From Shewanella putrefaciens (lineage in GTDB: Bacteria; Pseudomonadota; Gammaproteobacteria; Enterobacterales; Shewanellaceae), in contig NZ_CP066370.1 in assembly GCF_016406325.1 (NCBI RefSeq), forward strand, positions 3,038,001 to 3,102,000: DNA of 64,000 nucleotides, in the 5' to 3' direction. Both the position numbers and the translations under genes were made by a program. The first letter of the stretch is position 1; each line of letters starts with the position of its first letter. Below are positions 51,131 to 62,831 of this stretch, piece by piece. The notes under the pieces were generated by a model. It was not told the DNA's origin. It made no database searches and saw only the letters and a program-made list of their open reading frames with translations.

Positions 51131-52209
51131 GATGCAGCGTCATCACTACCGTTAACAGCGTTAGCCTCTGACGTAACTGTTGCTTGCCACTGCTGCTCTT
51201 TTACATCCTGATAATTAACCAGTTCCCTAAGTAAAGATGTCGCAAAGCTACCCGCTGGTAAAATAAACTCTAACACTAAACTATCTTCTGTTATTTCGTA
51301 TTTAAGCCCTTGAGGCTCAAGCAGTAATGGACGACGTTCCTGCTCCAATCCTGCATGTTCCAAACCATAGCAGTCATCGCTAAGCTCACTCATCGCTAAG
51401 GTTTCCATCGCCGCGGCTTCGCCTTGAGGCAACATCATGCCACGACCCCACAAAGGTGCTGATAGTTGAATATCTTTTTCAATCAGACGTTTCAACACCA
51501 CCAGATCCCATTCGGGTGTCACGAAGAAACTTTTGCTACCCGCCAACATCACACAATCACCCGCTAAAGGTTTAGTACCATGGTTGGCTAAGCGGTATGA
51601 CACGACGGTATTAAACAAGTTTGAGCGCACAGCAGATAAATACATGCTGCGTTTGTTTCTGTCTTTCACTTTTTTACCCGCCAACATTTGGCGTCCCATG
51701 ACGAGATTTTTACCATCATGGCCAAAACGCTGCTCACCAAAATAATTGGGGACACCGATTTGACTCACTTTCTCAATCCGGCTAATGATATCTTCAGCGT
51801 GAGTGACATTACGCAAAGTCAAAATAAAGCGATTACCCAGTAGTGCACCGATGCGTAATTTTTTGCTATGGCGGCTACTAGAGAGAAGCGTTAATCGTTC
51901 ACTGTTAAGTTCTGCCCAAGCGGGAGTTTCTTTACCCGGAATGCGTACACCAAACCATTGTTCAGTAATGGCATTTTTATCTTTCTGGCCCGCATAGGTC
52001 ACTTCCTTTGGATGCACCTTTGCAAACTTGGCAATCATTTCTGCCACTTGAACCGTATTCAGCCCGTCTTTACGGATATGTAAGAGATGATGCTCCCCTT
52101 CTCCTGTTGGGCTAAAGGGCAAAATCTCTTTCACGATAAAATCGCTATTTTGAGTACGTAAATCGGCAGTGCCGAGTGGTTTGCCATATAAGTAATGCAG
52201 TTCGCTCAT
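51127..52209 (-). CDS. truD: tRNA pseudouridine(13) synthase
   Basis: 360-residue TruD enzyme, modifying U13 in tRNA-Glu. Catalytic aspartate in [19 protein letters not shown] (the D of QKDKN) and the family signatures [18 protein letters not shown] are present. Gene order surE-truD-ispF matches E. coli. Confidence 0.96.
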   Translation of the reverse strand: MSELHYLYGKPLGTADLRTQNSDFIVKEILPFSPTGEGEHHLLHIRKDGLNTVQVAEMIAKFAKVHPKEVTYAGQKDKNAITEQWFGVRIPGKETPAWAELNSERLTLLSSSRHSKKLRIGALLGNRFILTLRNVTHAEDIISRIEKVSQIGVPNYFGEQRFGHDGKNLVMGRQMLAGKKVKDRNKRSMYLSAVRSNLFNTVVSYRLANHGTKPLAGDCVMLAGSKSFFVTPEWDLVVLKRLIEKDIQLSAPLWGRGMMLPQGEAAAMETLAMSELSDDCYGLEHAGLEQERRPLLLEPQGLKYEITEDSLVLEFILPAGSFATSLLRELVNYQDVKEQQWQATVTSEANAVNGSDDAAS

Positions 52210-52230
52210 GGGACTTATCTATCTCGTTAA

Positions 52231-52716
52231 TTAATCTTGTTTACGGCTCATCAACACAACTGCTTCTACCGCAATGCCTTCTTTACGTCCTGTAAAACCT
52301 AACTTTTCAGTAGTGGTGGCTTTGACGTTAATATCATCCAATTCGGCCATTAAATCGGTGGCAAGCACTTGGCGCATAGCTTCAATATGGGGTGCAATTT
52401 TGGGCGCTTGGGCAATAATAGTGACATCAACATTACCTAGTTCAAAACCCCTTTGCTTTGCCAAATCATAGCAATGACGCAATAATACGCGGCTATCAGC
52501 GCCTTTATAGGCGGTATCCGTATCGGGAAAATGTTTGCCTATATCTCCGAGAGCCATCGCTCCCAGAATGGCATCAGACACTGCATGCAACACCACATCA
52601 CCATCGGAATGTGCGACGAGCCCAGTCTCATAGGGTACTTCAACACCACACAATATTAAGGGCCGATCTTCGCCAAATTTGTGAACATCGAAACCATGAC
52701 CGATACGGATTTTCAT
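52231..52716 (-). CDS. ispF: 2-C-methyl-D-erythritol 2,4-cyclodiphosphate synthase
   Basis: 161-residue MEP-pathway enzyme. Metal ligands in GHGFDVHKF and the [18 protein letters not shown] motif are present. Length is standard. It follows ispD with about 40 bases between stop and start. Confidence 0.97.
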   Translation of the reverse strand: MKIRIGHGFDVHKFGEDRPLILCGVEVPYETGLVAHSDGDVVLHAVSDAILGAMALGDIGKHFPDTDTAYKGADSRVLLRHCYDLAKQRGFELGNVDVTIIAQAPKIAPHIEAMRQVLATDLMAELDDINVKATTTEKLGFTGRKEGIAVEAVVLMSRKQD

Positions 52717-52756
52717 TTATTATTTCCTAACTTACTTTAGTAACATGCTAGATAAA

Positions 52757-53527
52757 CTATTTTGCCACGCGCATTAAAAAGAGTTCAGCCAGCTCCAGAT
52801 CATCGGGATGTGTGACTTTGATATTGTCGGCACGGCCAGAAACCAGCCCCGGTGATATCCCTGCCCATTCCATGGCTGAGGCTTCATCCGTAACCGTTAC
52901 ACCAGCTAGGATTGCCGCTTGAAGATGCATTTTCAACTCAGATGTTGGAAATAATTGCGGCGTCAACGCATGCCATAAATTATCGCGGCAAACAGTTGCA
53001 TTTATTTCCCCTTTTTGATTAGCACGCTTCATCGTATCACGCACTGGCATTGCCAATATCGCCCCATGGGGGAAATCGGCACGTGACACAAGTAATTTAT
53101 CGATATCAGCCAAGGTTAAACAGGGCCTTGCTGCGTCATGTACCAAGGCCCAACTATCTTCAGGCGCTTTCATCAACGCCGCCAACACTGAATCAGCACG
53201 CTCACCGCCACCAAGCACTGTGATAAGTTTTGGATGCTGCGCTTGTGGTAATGCGTAAAAAAATGAGTCATTAGGATGTAGTGCAATAATCACTTGGGTG
53301 ATTTGTTGATGCGACAATAGTGTATCTAACGTATGGGCAAGAATACTTTGACCTAATACCTCAAGATATTGCTTGGGTTTATCGGCCCCCATGCGGCTAC
53401 CAATTCCTGCTGCGGGCACGATCGCGACAACGCTTTGGGGATCTGGATTTGCTTTCATCATTTGATGCTGATGTTCGAGATTGGGTCGCTCTTCTAATGC
53501 GATATCCATACGCATTAACTCCGTCAC
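52757..53527 (-). CDS. ispD: 2-C-methyl-D-erythritol 4-phosphate cytidylyltransferase
   Basis: MEP-pathway nucleotidyltransferase. The conserved core is VVAIVPAAGIGSRMGADKPKQYLEV, LVHDAARPCLT and the C-terminal AMEWAGISP segment (in pieces). The reading starts at GTG 53527, overlapping the ftsB stop; ATG codons at 53515 and 53509 (the latter nine bases after GGAG) are better initiation candidates and would remove a few residues. The ~30-residue N-terminal extension before the conserved core is Gln/His-rich and probably not functional. Confidence 0.95.
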   Translation of the reverse strand: MTELMRMDIALEERPNLEHQHQMMKANPDPQSVVAIVPAAGIGSRMGADKPKQYLEVLGQSILAHTLDTLLSHQQITQVIIALHPNDSFFYALPQAQHPKLITVLGGGERADSVLAALMKAPEDSWALVHDAARPCLTLADIDKLLVSRADFPHGAILAMPVRDTMKRANQKGEINATVCRDNLWHALTPQLFPTSELKMHLQAAILAGVTVTDEASAMEWAGISPGLVSGRADNIKVTHPDDLELAELFLMRVAK

Positions 53528-53823
53528 TGAGAAGGACTCGATACTGAGCGTTCACCACCCACCACACGGTAGAAAGTTTCACCTTCTTTTACCATACCGA
53601 GCTCGTTACGCGCGCGTTCTTCAATGGCCTCAGTACCGCTTTTAAGGTCGATAATTTCTTCTTTCAGCACTTGGTTACGCTCATTGAGTTTATCGTTACC
53701 TTCTTGCTGAACCGCAATATGTTTTTGCAAGACAAAGTATTCGGGCAGACTGTTGCTTCCCGACCATAGCCGATATTGCAATAAACCGAGTAGCACTATG
53801 AGTGCAATGACAAAAAATTTCAT
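53524..53823 (-). CDS. ftsB: Cell division protein FtsB
   Basis: 99 residues from ATG 53823 (MKFFVIALIVLLGLLQYRLW), chosen because this starts directly with the membrane anchor; a longer reading from 53880 adds an improbable N-terminus. A single membrane span (~3-20) is followed by a coiled coil (LPEYFVLQKHIAVQQEGNDKLNERN, ALL-alpha) and the conserved end. FtsB bridges FtsL and FtsQ in the divisome. It lies upstream of ispD, as in E. coli. Confidence 0.9.
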   Translation of the reverse strand: MKFFVIALIVLLGLLQYRLWSGSNSLPEYFVLQKHIAVQQEGNDKLNERNQVLKEEIIDLKSGTEAIEERARNELGMVKEGETFYRVVGGERSVSSPSQ

Positions 53824-53877
53824 GGAGGAATTAGCGTCAGTATCTTGGATTAATAAAATATACCGCAGATAGTACAA

Positions 53878-53907
53878 CAAAAAAGGCCACCAAGTGGTGG
53901 CCTTTTT
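53878..53907 (-). terminator. Terminator of eno
   Basis: Stem GGCCACC / GGTGGCC extended by A/T pairs, with an AAGT loop and a T-run on the minus strand, lies just behind the eno stop. A-run on the other side may also stop plus-strand reads. Confidence 0.85.
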
Positions 53908-53922
53908 GCATCAAACGTTAAA

Positions 53923-57109
<3,187 letters not shown>

Positions 57110-57177
57110 CTAGGACGGGGCAGTAGTATACCAAAGGCGGCGCGATTCGACAAACACCAATCGGGATAATTTGCCGT

Positions 57178-58104
57178 TTATCTCGTCTCCATCGCTTTTA
57201 CTTGGTCCCAATAGGCATCGAGCTCCATTAATGTATGCTCTTCCATGCTTTTACCGCTGTCACTGGCCAACTGTTCAACGCCGCGAAAACGGCGTTCAAA
57301 TTTAAGATTGGCTTGGCGCAACGCTTGTTCAGGATCGACCTTAAGATGTCGAGCTAAATTCACTACGGCAAACAGCAAATCGCCCATTTCGGACTGCACT
57401 TTAGCTTGGTCTTGCTCGTCTTGATTCACTTCATGCAAGACTTCATCGATTTCTTCATGGATTTTAGCGACCACGGGCTCAAGCTCGGCCCAATCAAACC
57501 CGACTCGCGCCACCCTTTGCTGAATTTTGATTGAACGTGACAGCGCGGGTTGTGAGCGAGGAATATTGTCTAGCGCTGAAACAATAATATCGGCTTGGGT
57601 TTCACCCGCCACTTGCTGTGCCTTTTGTTCACGTTCACTCGCCTTAATCGCCTCCCAATTGGCTTTCATCGCTTTGGCGCTATCGCCAATTTGTACATTT
57701 TGCTCACCAAACACATGGGGATGACGACGGGTTAACTTGTCGCTGATTTTCTCAATCACGCTCGAAAAATCAAATAACCCCTGCTCTTTGCCGAGCTGAC
57801 AATAGAATACGATTTGAAATAACAAATCCCCGAGTTCATCGGGTAACTCATCCCAGGCTAAACGTTCTATGGTATCGGCAACTTCATAGGCCTCCTCTAA
57901 GGTAAAAGGCACTATGGTTTGAAAGGTTTGCGCTTTATCCCAAGGGCAACCCGTGTGCGGATCACGCAGTTTTTCCATTATCTTAAGTAGCGGCTCTACA
58001 TCTGTTATAGACAGTTCCGTTGTAGATGGTTCCGTTGTAGAAGTTTCAGTCATAGAAGGTTCAGTAGTAGAAAATGAGGTTAATGGCGCCGTGTGGGAAG
58101 TCAT
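57178..58104 (-). CDS. mazG: Nucleoside triphosphate pyrophosphohydrolase with N-terminal repeat
   Basis: 308 residues from ATG 58104 (AAGGA nine bases upstream). MazG house-cleaning of (d)NTPs and (p)ppGpp control. Metal motif region CPWDKAQTFQTIVPFTLEEAYEVADTI (in pieces) and two EExxE-type repeats are visible (EIDEVLHEVNQDEQD, and the C-terminal DLLFAVVNLARHLKVDPEQAL). Relative to E. coli MazG (263), about 35 extra N-terminal residues consist of TTEPS-type five-residue repeats encoded by a 15-bp tandem repeat (57998-58072). The core is intact, so activity is expected. Confidence 0.95.
   Translation of the reverse strand: MTSHTAPLTSFSTTEPSMTETSTTEPSTTELSITDVEPLLKIMEKLRDPHTGCPWDKAQTFQTIVPFTLEEAYEVADTIERLAWDELPDELGDLLFQIVFYCQLGKEQGLFDFSSVIEKISDKLTRRHPHVFGEQNVQIGDSAKAMKANWEAIKASEREQKAQQVAGETQADIIVSALDNIPRSQPALSRSIKIQQRVARVGFDWAELEPVVAKIHEEIDEVLHEVNQDEQDQAKVQSEMGDLLFAVVNLARHLKVDPEQALRQANLKFERRFRGVEQLASDSGKSMEEHTLMELDAYWDQVKAMETR
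57998..58072 (-). repeat. Five-unit 15-bp tandem repeat inside mazG
   Basis: Five imperfect 15-bp units (75 bp in all), each containing a TAGA core. They encode STTEP, SMTET, STTEP, STTEL, SITDV-like peptides. The unit length is a multiple of three, so copy-number changes stay in frame. Confidence 0.85.
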
Positions 58105-58638
58105 GCAGATGTCCTTTAAAGATAAATACTGCAACGGGCGAATATTGAGAAAGAACAAAAAATACGCCTCAGCAGTGCTTATTAGCGAAAGGCTATAATA
58201 AAGCGATGATGATAAGCTAGGTAAAATAAAAGCGCTATTTTGATGCTGAGATCAGATTTTAGTGCCGTATTTCAACTAAGACTTATTTTAACGAAAGAGC
58301 GTTCGCTCCATTTCGTAATTCACTCATCTCGTGAGCAATAAATTGACAACCTTGTTACCCTGCAAATTCTCATCTATGTCCTGCATACAAGTATTTAGCG
58401 CAAGCCATCTTAAATGATAAGATACGCAGCAATACTTCAATGAAGCTAAAACTCACCGAGTGAAGACCTGACAATTTCGGCCAAACTATTACATGTGATG
58501 AATACACATGAGGAGCGCCGCGTGATGAATGCGGTTATTCGATCTATTTATTTGATTATACTAGGCGTTTCTCTATTCTATCGTCCTATATTAGGGCGTA
58601 CGCCTCTATAGATTTCAGCATTACTGGAGACAAAACTC
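58105..58638. other. Intergenic region between mazG and aguA with a small ORF
   Basis: 534 bases. Apart from a 28-codon ORF at 58525-58611, nothing else was recognised. A GC palindrome GGCGTACGCC lies inside the ORF at about 58595. Confidence 0.4.
58525..58611 (+). CDS. Possible small hydrophobic leader ORF before aguA
   Basis: 28 codons from ATG 58525 to TAG, preceded by GAGGAG nine bases upstream. The peptide starts MNAVIRSIYLIILGVSLFY and is hydrophobic. It overlaps by TGATG the stop of a five-codon ORF (ATG AGG AGC GCC GCG TGA). It ends 27 bases before the aguA ATG. It could be a leader peptide or a small membrane protein, or only chance; no family is recognised. Confidence 0.3.
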   Translation: MNAVIRSIYLIILGVSLFYRPILGRTPL

Positions 58639-59751
58639 ATGACAAACGTGAATGTGGATGTCACGCCGTTAACGACTAAGCCATCCCAAGATGGTTTTTA
58701 TATGCCCGCCGAATGGGCTGCGCAGCAAGCGGTGTGGATGATTTGGCCCTATCGTCCTGATAACTGGCGCGCAGCTGGTGCCTATGCTCAGGCGACCTTT
58801 GCCAAGGTGGCCGATGCCATTGGCGCGGCAACTCCAGTGTATATGGGTGTCCCTAAAGCCTTTTTAGCCGAAGCTAAAGCGGTAATGCCATCCCACGTCA
58901 CTTTGGTTGAAATGGACAGTAACGATTGCTGGGCTCGCGACACTGGGCCAACAGTAGTTGTAAATGCTCATGGCGAATGCCGCGGTGTTGACTGGGGTTT
59001 TAATGCTTGGGGCGGCCATAACGGTGGTTTGTACTTCCCATGGGATAAGGACGAGCAAGTCGCACAGCAAATGCTTGCGCAGCATGGTTTTGCCCGTTAC
59101 AGCGCGCCGCTGATCCTCGAAGGTGGCTCCATCCATGTCGATGGTGAAGGCACCTGTATGACGAGTGCCGAATGTTTGCTCAACGCCAACCGTAACCCTG
59201 AACTGACAAAAGAACAGATTGAAGACTTACTGCGTGACTATTTGAATGTTAAGCAGTTTATCTGGTTACAAGATGGCGTTTATATGGATGAGACCGATGG
59301 CCATATCGACAATATGTGCTGTTTTGCCCGCCCTGGTGAAGTCATTCTGCACTGGACCGATGATGAAACTGATCCACAATATCCACGTTCAAAAGCCGCG
59401 TTAGAGGTGTTGCAAAATACCGTGGATGCCAAAGGCCGTAAGTTAAAAATCCATCTGTTGCCACAACCGGGGCCGCTGTATTGCAGCGAAGAAGAATCAA
59501 AAGGTGTGACCGAAGGCACTGGCGTGCCACGCACGGCGGGTGAGCGTTTAGCAGGTTCTTATGTGAACTTTTTAATCACCAATAATCGCATCGTGTTCCC
59601 GCTGCTTGACCCTGCAACCGATGATATCGCCGCCCAAAAACTGCAGGAAATCTTCCCAGAGCATGAGATTGTGGGTGTGCCAGCCCGTGAGATTTTATTA
59701 GGTGGCGGCAATATCCATTGTATTACTCAGCAAATCCCTGCTGGAAAGTAA
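58639..59751 (+). CDS. aguA: Agmatine deiminase
   Basis: 370-residue guanidino-group hydrolase, converting agmatine to N-carbamoylputrescine and ammonia on the way to putrescine. Catalytic residues seen: ARDTGPT (Asp), [13 protein letters not shown] (His) and the nucleophilic Cys in [17 protein letters not shown] at the C-terminus. Length is standard. A good GGAG site is nine bases before ATG. It is followed at 59767 by an 18-codon remnant similar to the start of aguB and then by an amidase gene. Confidence 0.96.
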   Translation: MTNVNVDVTPLTTKPSQDGFYMPAEWAAQQAVWMIWPYRPDNWRAAGAYAQATFAKVADAIGAATPVYMGVPKAFLAEAKAVMPSHVTLVEMDSNDCWARDTGPTVVVNAHGECRGVDWGFNAWGGHNGGLYFPWDKDEQVAQQMLAQHGFARYSAPLILEGGSIHVDGEGTCMTSAECLLNANRNPELTKEQIEDLLRDYLNVKQFIWLQDGVYMDETDGHIDNMCCFARPGEVILHWTDDETDPQYPRSKAALEVLQNTVDAKGRKLKIHLLPQPGPLYCSEEESKGVTEGTGVPRTAGERLAGSYVNFLITNNRIVFPLLDPATDDIAAQKLQEIFPEHEIVGVPAREILLGGGNIHCITQQIPAGK

Positions 59752-59766
59752 CCCAAGGAGAACAGC

Positions 59767-59823
59767 ATGACGATTAATGTCACTGTTATTGCACCACAAT
59801 TGGCTTTCTGCGGGAGGGCGTAA
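59767..59823 (+). pseudogene. aguB: Remnant of aguB (N-carbamoylputrescine amidase), N-terminus only
   Basis: An 18-codon ORF, MTINVTVIAPQLAFCGRA then stop, begins six bases after AAGGAG, 16 bases after the aguA stop. AguB proteins start like MTxNVTVAATQMA, so the first dozen codons correspond to a N-carbamoylputrescine amidase. The gene is cut off after this point and the ATG of the amidase follows two bases after the stop. It suggests a deletion that joined aguB's start to a different gene. Chance similarity of a short peptide is the alternative. Confidence 0.5.
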
Positions 59824-59824
59824 G

Positions 59825-61531
59825 ATGTTTGAAGTCACTGAAGTTTCTATTGCCGAGCTGCGTGCAGCGCTCGAATCTGGCCGCACCACCGCAGTTGAGT
59901 TGGTTAAGTCGTATCTCGCGCGGGTTGAGGCCTATGACGGCCCTGCGACAAAGACTAAGCTCAATGCGTTAGTGGTACATAATCCCGATGCGCTGAAAGA
60001 AGCCGAAGCCTCAGATGCGCGCCGCGCCCGTGGTGAAACCTTAAGCCCACTTGAGGGTATTCCGTATACCGCCAAGGATAGCTATTTGGTGAATGGGCTG
60101 ACGGCGGCGTCTGGCAGCCCAGCCTTTAAAGATTTAGTGGCCCAGTACGATGCCTTTGCCGTTGAGCGCCTACGCGCCGCGGGTGCCATTTGCTTAGGCA
60201 AAACCAATATACCCCCCATGGCCAATGGCGGTATGCAGCGTGGTCACTATGGCCGCGCTGAAAGCCCATACAATGCTGAGTATCTTACTGCACCATTCGC
60301 TTCGGGCTCTTCCAATGGAGCGGGCACAGGTACGGCGGCAAGTTACTCGGCTTTCGGTCTTGCAGAAGAAACGTGGTCAAGTGGCCGTGGCCCTGCGTCC
60401 AATAATGGTTTATGCGCCTATACGCCGTCTCGCGGCGTGATTTCCGTGCGTGGCAACTGGCCGTTAACCCCGACCATGGATGTTGTCGTGCCTTATACTC
60501 GCACAATGGCGGATATGCTCGAAGTGTTGGATGTGATTGTGGCCGATGACCCCATTACTCGTGGCGATCTCTGGCGTCTGCAACCTTGGGTCCAAATCCC
60601 TAAAGCCTCCACAATTCGCCCAGAATCTTATCTGGCGCTGGCGGCTAGCGCCGATACGCTCAAAGGTAAGCGTTTTGGGGTGCCGCGCATGTACATCAAT
60701 AAAGATGAATTGGCGGGTACCAGCGAAAATCCGGGTATTGGCGGCCCAACTGGTCAACGGATTCATACCCGCCAATCGGTTATCGATTTGTGGGAAGCGG
60801 CGCGTAGAGCCTTAGAAGCCGCTGGCGCCGAAGTGATTGAAGTCGATTTTCCGCTGGTTTCCAATTGTGAAGGTGACCGCCCGGGTGCGCCGACGGTGTT
60901 TAACCGCGGTATCGTTACGCCCCAATTCCTCCATGATGAATTATGGGAACTCTCAGGTTGGGCGTTCGATGAATTCCTGCGTGCTAACAATGACCCTAAA
61001 CTCAACAAGCTTGAAGATGTGGTTGGGCATTTGATATTCCCTCATGATCTTGGCACCTTGCCTAACCGTGAAGGAGACTTAGCGGCAGGCATGGAAGAGT
61101 ATGTCAACATGGCCAAGCGTGGCCTTAAATCCTTCGACCAGATCGACAGCATTCCCGATGGTCTGCGTGGCTTAGAGAAGACGCGTAAGCTGGATCTCGA
61201 AGACTGGATGGACGGGCTAAAGCTTGATGCCGTGCTGTTCCCAACCGTGGCCGATGTGGGCCCCGCCGATGCCCATGTGAATCCGGCTTCTGCCGATATC
61301 GCATGGAGTAACGGGGTTTGGGTAGCAAACGGAAACCTTGCGATTCGTCACTTAGGCGTACCAACTGTGACTGTACCTATGGGCGTGATGGCCGATATTG
61401 GTATGCCAGTTGGTTTGACCTTCGCAGGCCGCGCCTATGACGATAACAACCTGCTTAAATTTGCAGGTGCATTTGAGTCAACAGGTGACAGGCGCATGAT
61501 TCCGCCGCGCACACCAAAGCTTGGCCAATAA
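59825..61531 (+). CDS. Amidase-signature family hydrolase
   Basis: 568 residues from ATG 59825 (MFEVTEVSIAELRAALESGRT), with GGGAGG seven bases upstream; a longer reading from 59777 would cross the aguB remnant. The catalytic Lys is in GIPYTAKDSYLVNG; the Ser-rich loop is FASGSSNGAGTGTAAS, and the second Ser in ETWSSGRGPASNNGLCAYTPSRG. In most amidases this second motif reads TDTGGSIRxPA, so the oxyanion loop is altered. This subtype is more familiar from actinobacteria and fungi, suggesting transfer. The substrate is unknown; hydrolysis of N-carbamoylputrescine in place of AguB is possible but speculative. Confidence 0.85.
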   Translation: MFEVTEVSIAELRAALESGRTTAVELVKSYLARVEAYDGPATKTKLNALVVHNPDALKEAEASDARRARGETLSPLEGIPYTAKDSYLVNGLTAASGSPAFKDLVAQYDAFAVERLRAAGAICLGKTNIPPMANGGMQRGHYGRAESPYNAEYLTAPFASGSSNGAGTGTAASYSAFGLAEETWSSGRGPASNNGLCAYTPSRGVISVRGNWPLTPTMDVVVPYTRTMADMLEVLDVIVADDPITRGDLWRLQPWVQIPKASTIRPESYLALAASADTLKGKRFGVPRMYINKDELAGTSENPGIGGPTGQRIHTRQSVIDLWEAARRALEAAGAEVIEVDFPLVSNCEGDRPGAPTVFNRGIVTPQFLHDELWELSGWAFDEFLRANNDPKLNKLEDVVGHLIFPHDLGTLPNREGDLAAGMEEYVNMAKRGLKSFDQIDSIPDGLRGLEKTRKLDLEDWMDGLKLDAVLFPTVADVGPADAHVNPASADIAWSNGVWVANGNLAIRHLGVPTVTVPMGVMADIGMPVGLTFAGRAYDDNNLLKFAGAFESTGDRRMIPPRTPKLGQ

Positions 61532-61582
61532 GCGCTAAGACAATGCATAAGCCCAAGCACTAAATGTATGAGCTTAAAAATG

Positions 61583-61622
61583 AAAACGGGATTTGCACCA
61601 GAATGCCAATCCCGTTTTTTTA
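61583..61622. terminator. Terminator between amidase and mesD
   Basis: Stem AAAACGGGATT / AATCCCGTTTT with a 14-base loop and a T7 tail. It is bidirectional by flanking sequence and separates convergent operons. Confidence 0.8.
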
Positions 61623-61711
61623 ATACCGACGTCAATACCTTTTCAACAAAGCTAGACTCATGCTGCTATAAAACATGCTGCTGTAAAACAGACAGCAACA
61701 CTTAACGCGTC

Positions 61712-62776
61712 TTATCTTAATGCCAAGAGTTCTTTTCTGACGATCTCTGCGCCTGCACTTAAGGCATTGAGTTTACCTCTTGCGACTTGATGCGATAAGG
61801 GCGTCATGCCGCAGTTGGTGCAAGGATAGAGCTTGTCGGCATCGACAAATTTAAGGGCTTTTCGTAGGGTGTCAGCCACTTCCTCAGCGGTTTCAATGGT
61901 GTCGGTGGCAACATCAATCGCACCGACCATGACTTTTTTACCGCGAATGAGTTCAAGTAGTTCCATTGGCACATGGGAGTTGTGACATTCTAGCGAGATA
62001 ATATCGATATTAGACTTTTGCAGTTTAGGAAACGCTTCTTCATATTGGCGCCACTCTGAGCCCAAGGTTTTTTTCCACTCTGTATTGGCTTTGATGCCGT
62101 AACCATAACAAATATGCACCGCCGTTTCGCATTTAAGCCCTTCAATGGCTCTTTCTAAACACGCAATACCCCAATCGTTTACCTCATCAAAAAACACATT
62201 AAAGGCAGGCTCATCAAATTGGATAATATCAACACCCGCCGCTTCTAATTCTTTGGCTTCCTCATTAAGAATTTTGGCAAATTCCCACGCGAGCTTTTCG
62301 CGACTTTTATAATGGTCATCATAAAGCGTATCTATCATGGTCATAGGGCCAGGCAGCGCCCATTTAATCCGTTGCGTGGTTTGCTTGCGTAAAAATTTGG
62401 CATCCTCAACAAACACCGACTTTTGGCGGCTCACTGGGCCGACAACCGTGGGCACGCTCGCATCATAGCGATCACGAATTTTAACGATTTTACGTTTTGA
62501 AAAATCAACGCCGTTGAGGTGTTCAATAAAGGTAGTGACAAAATGCTGCCGCGTTTGCTCACCATCACTGACAATATCAATCCCTGCTAGCTGTTGATCC
62601 TGTAATGACAAACGCAGTGCATCGTGTTTACCGGTAATTAATTCCTCTCCTTGCAATTTCCATGGAGACCAAAGTGTTTCAGGCTCTGCAAGCCATAAAG
62701 GTTTAGGCAAACTGCCCGCAGTTGAAGTCGGTAACAGTGTCTGGTTAAGCGATGTTTTATTAAGTCGTGTTGTCAT
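61712..62776 (-). CDS. mesD: Core methionine synthase, MesD-like
   Basis: 354-residue protein corresponding to the catalytic half of MetE alone (E. coli MetE 753), without the N-terminal domain. The zinc ligands of the MetE site are present: His221 and Cys223 (VHICYGYG), Glu263 (SLECHNSH) and Cys322 (PCTNCGMTPL). The TIM-barrel also shows DIIQFDEPAFNVFFDE. Folate-independent core-MetE families (MesA-D) were described recently, and MesD is defined by its partner MesX (DUF1852), which is the next gene upstream here. The methyl donor is not known. It is the distal gene of a minus-strand operon with mesX, 55 bases apart. Confidence 0.9.
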   Translation of the reverse strand: MTTRLNKTSLNQTLLPTSTAGSLPKPLWLAEPETLWSPWKLQGEELITGKHDALRLSLQDQQLAGIDIVSDGEQTRQHFVTTFIEHLNGVDFSKRKIVKIRDRYDASVPTVVGPVSRQKSVFVEDAKFLRKQTTQRIKWALPGPMTMIDTLYDDHYKSREKLAWEFAKILNEEAKELEAAGVDIIQFDEPAFNVFFDEVNDWGIACLERAIEGLKCETAVHICYGYGIKANTEWKKTLGSEWRQYEEAFPKLQKSNIDIISLECHNSHVPMELLELIRGKKVMVGAIDVATDTIETAEEVADTLRKALKFVDADKLYPCTNCGMTPLSHQVARGKLNALSAGAEIVRKELLALR

Positions 62777-62831
62777 AATAATGATGCCGTATTGGATTAA
62801 TTAATGAGCGTGACAATTAGGCGCAGAGCGA

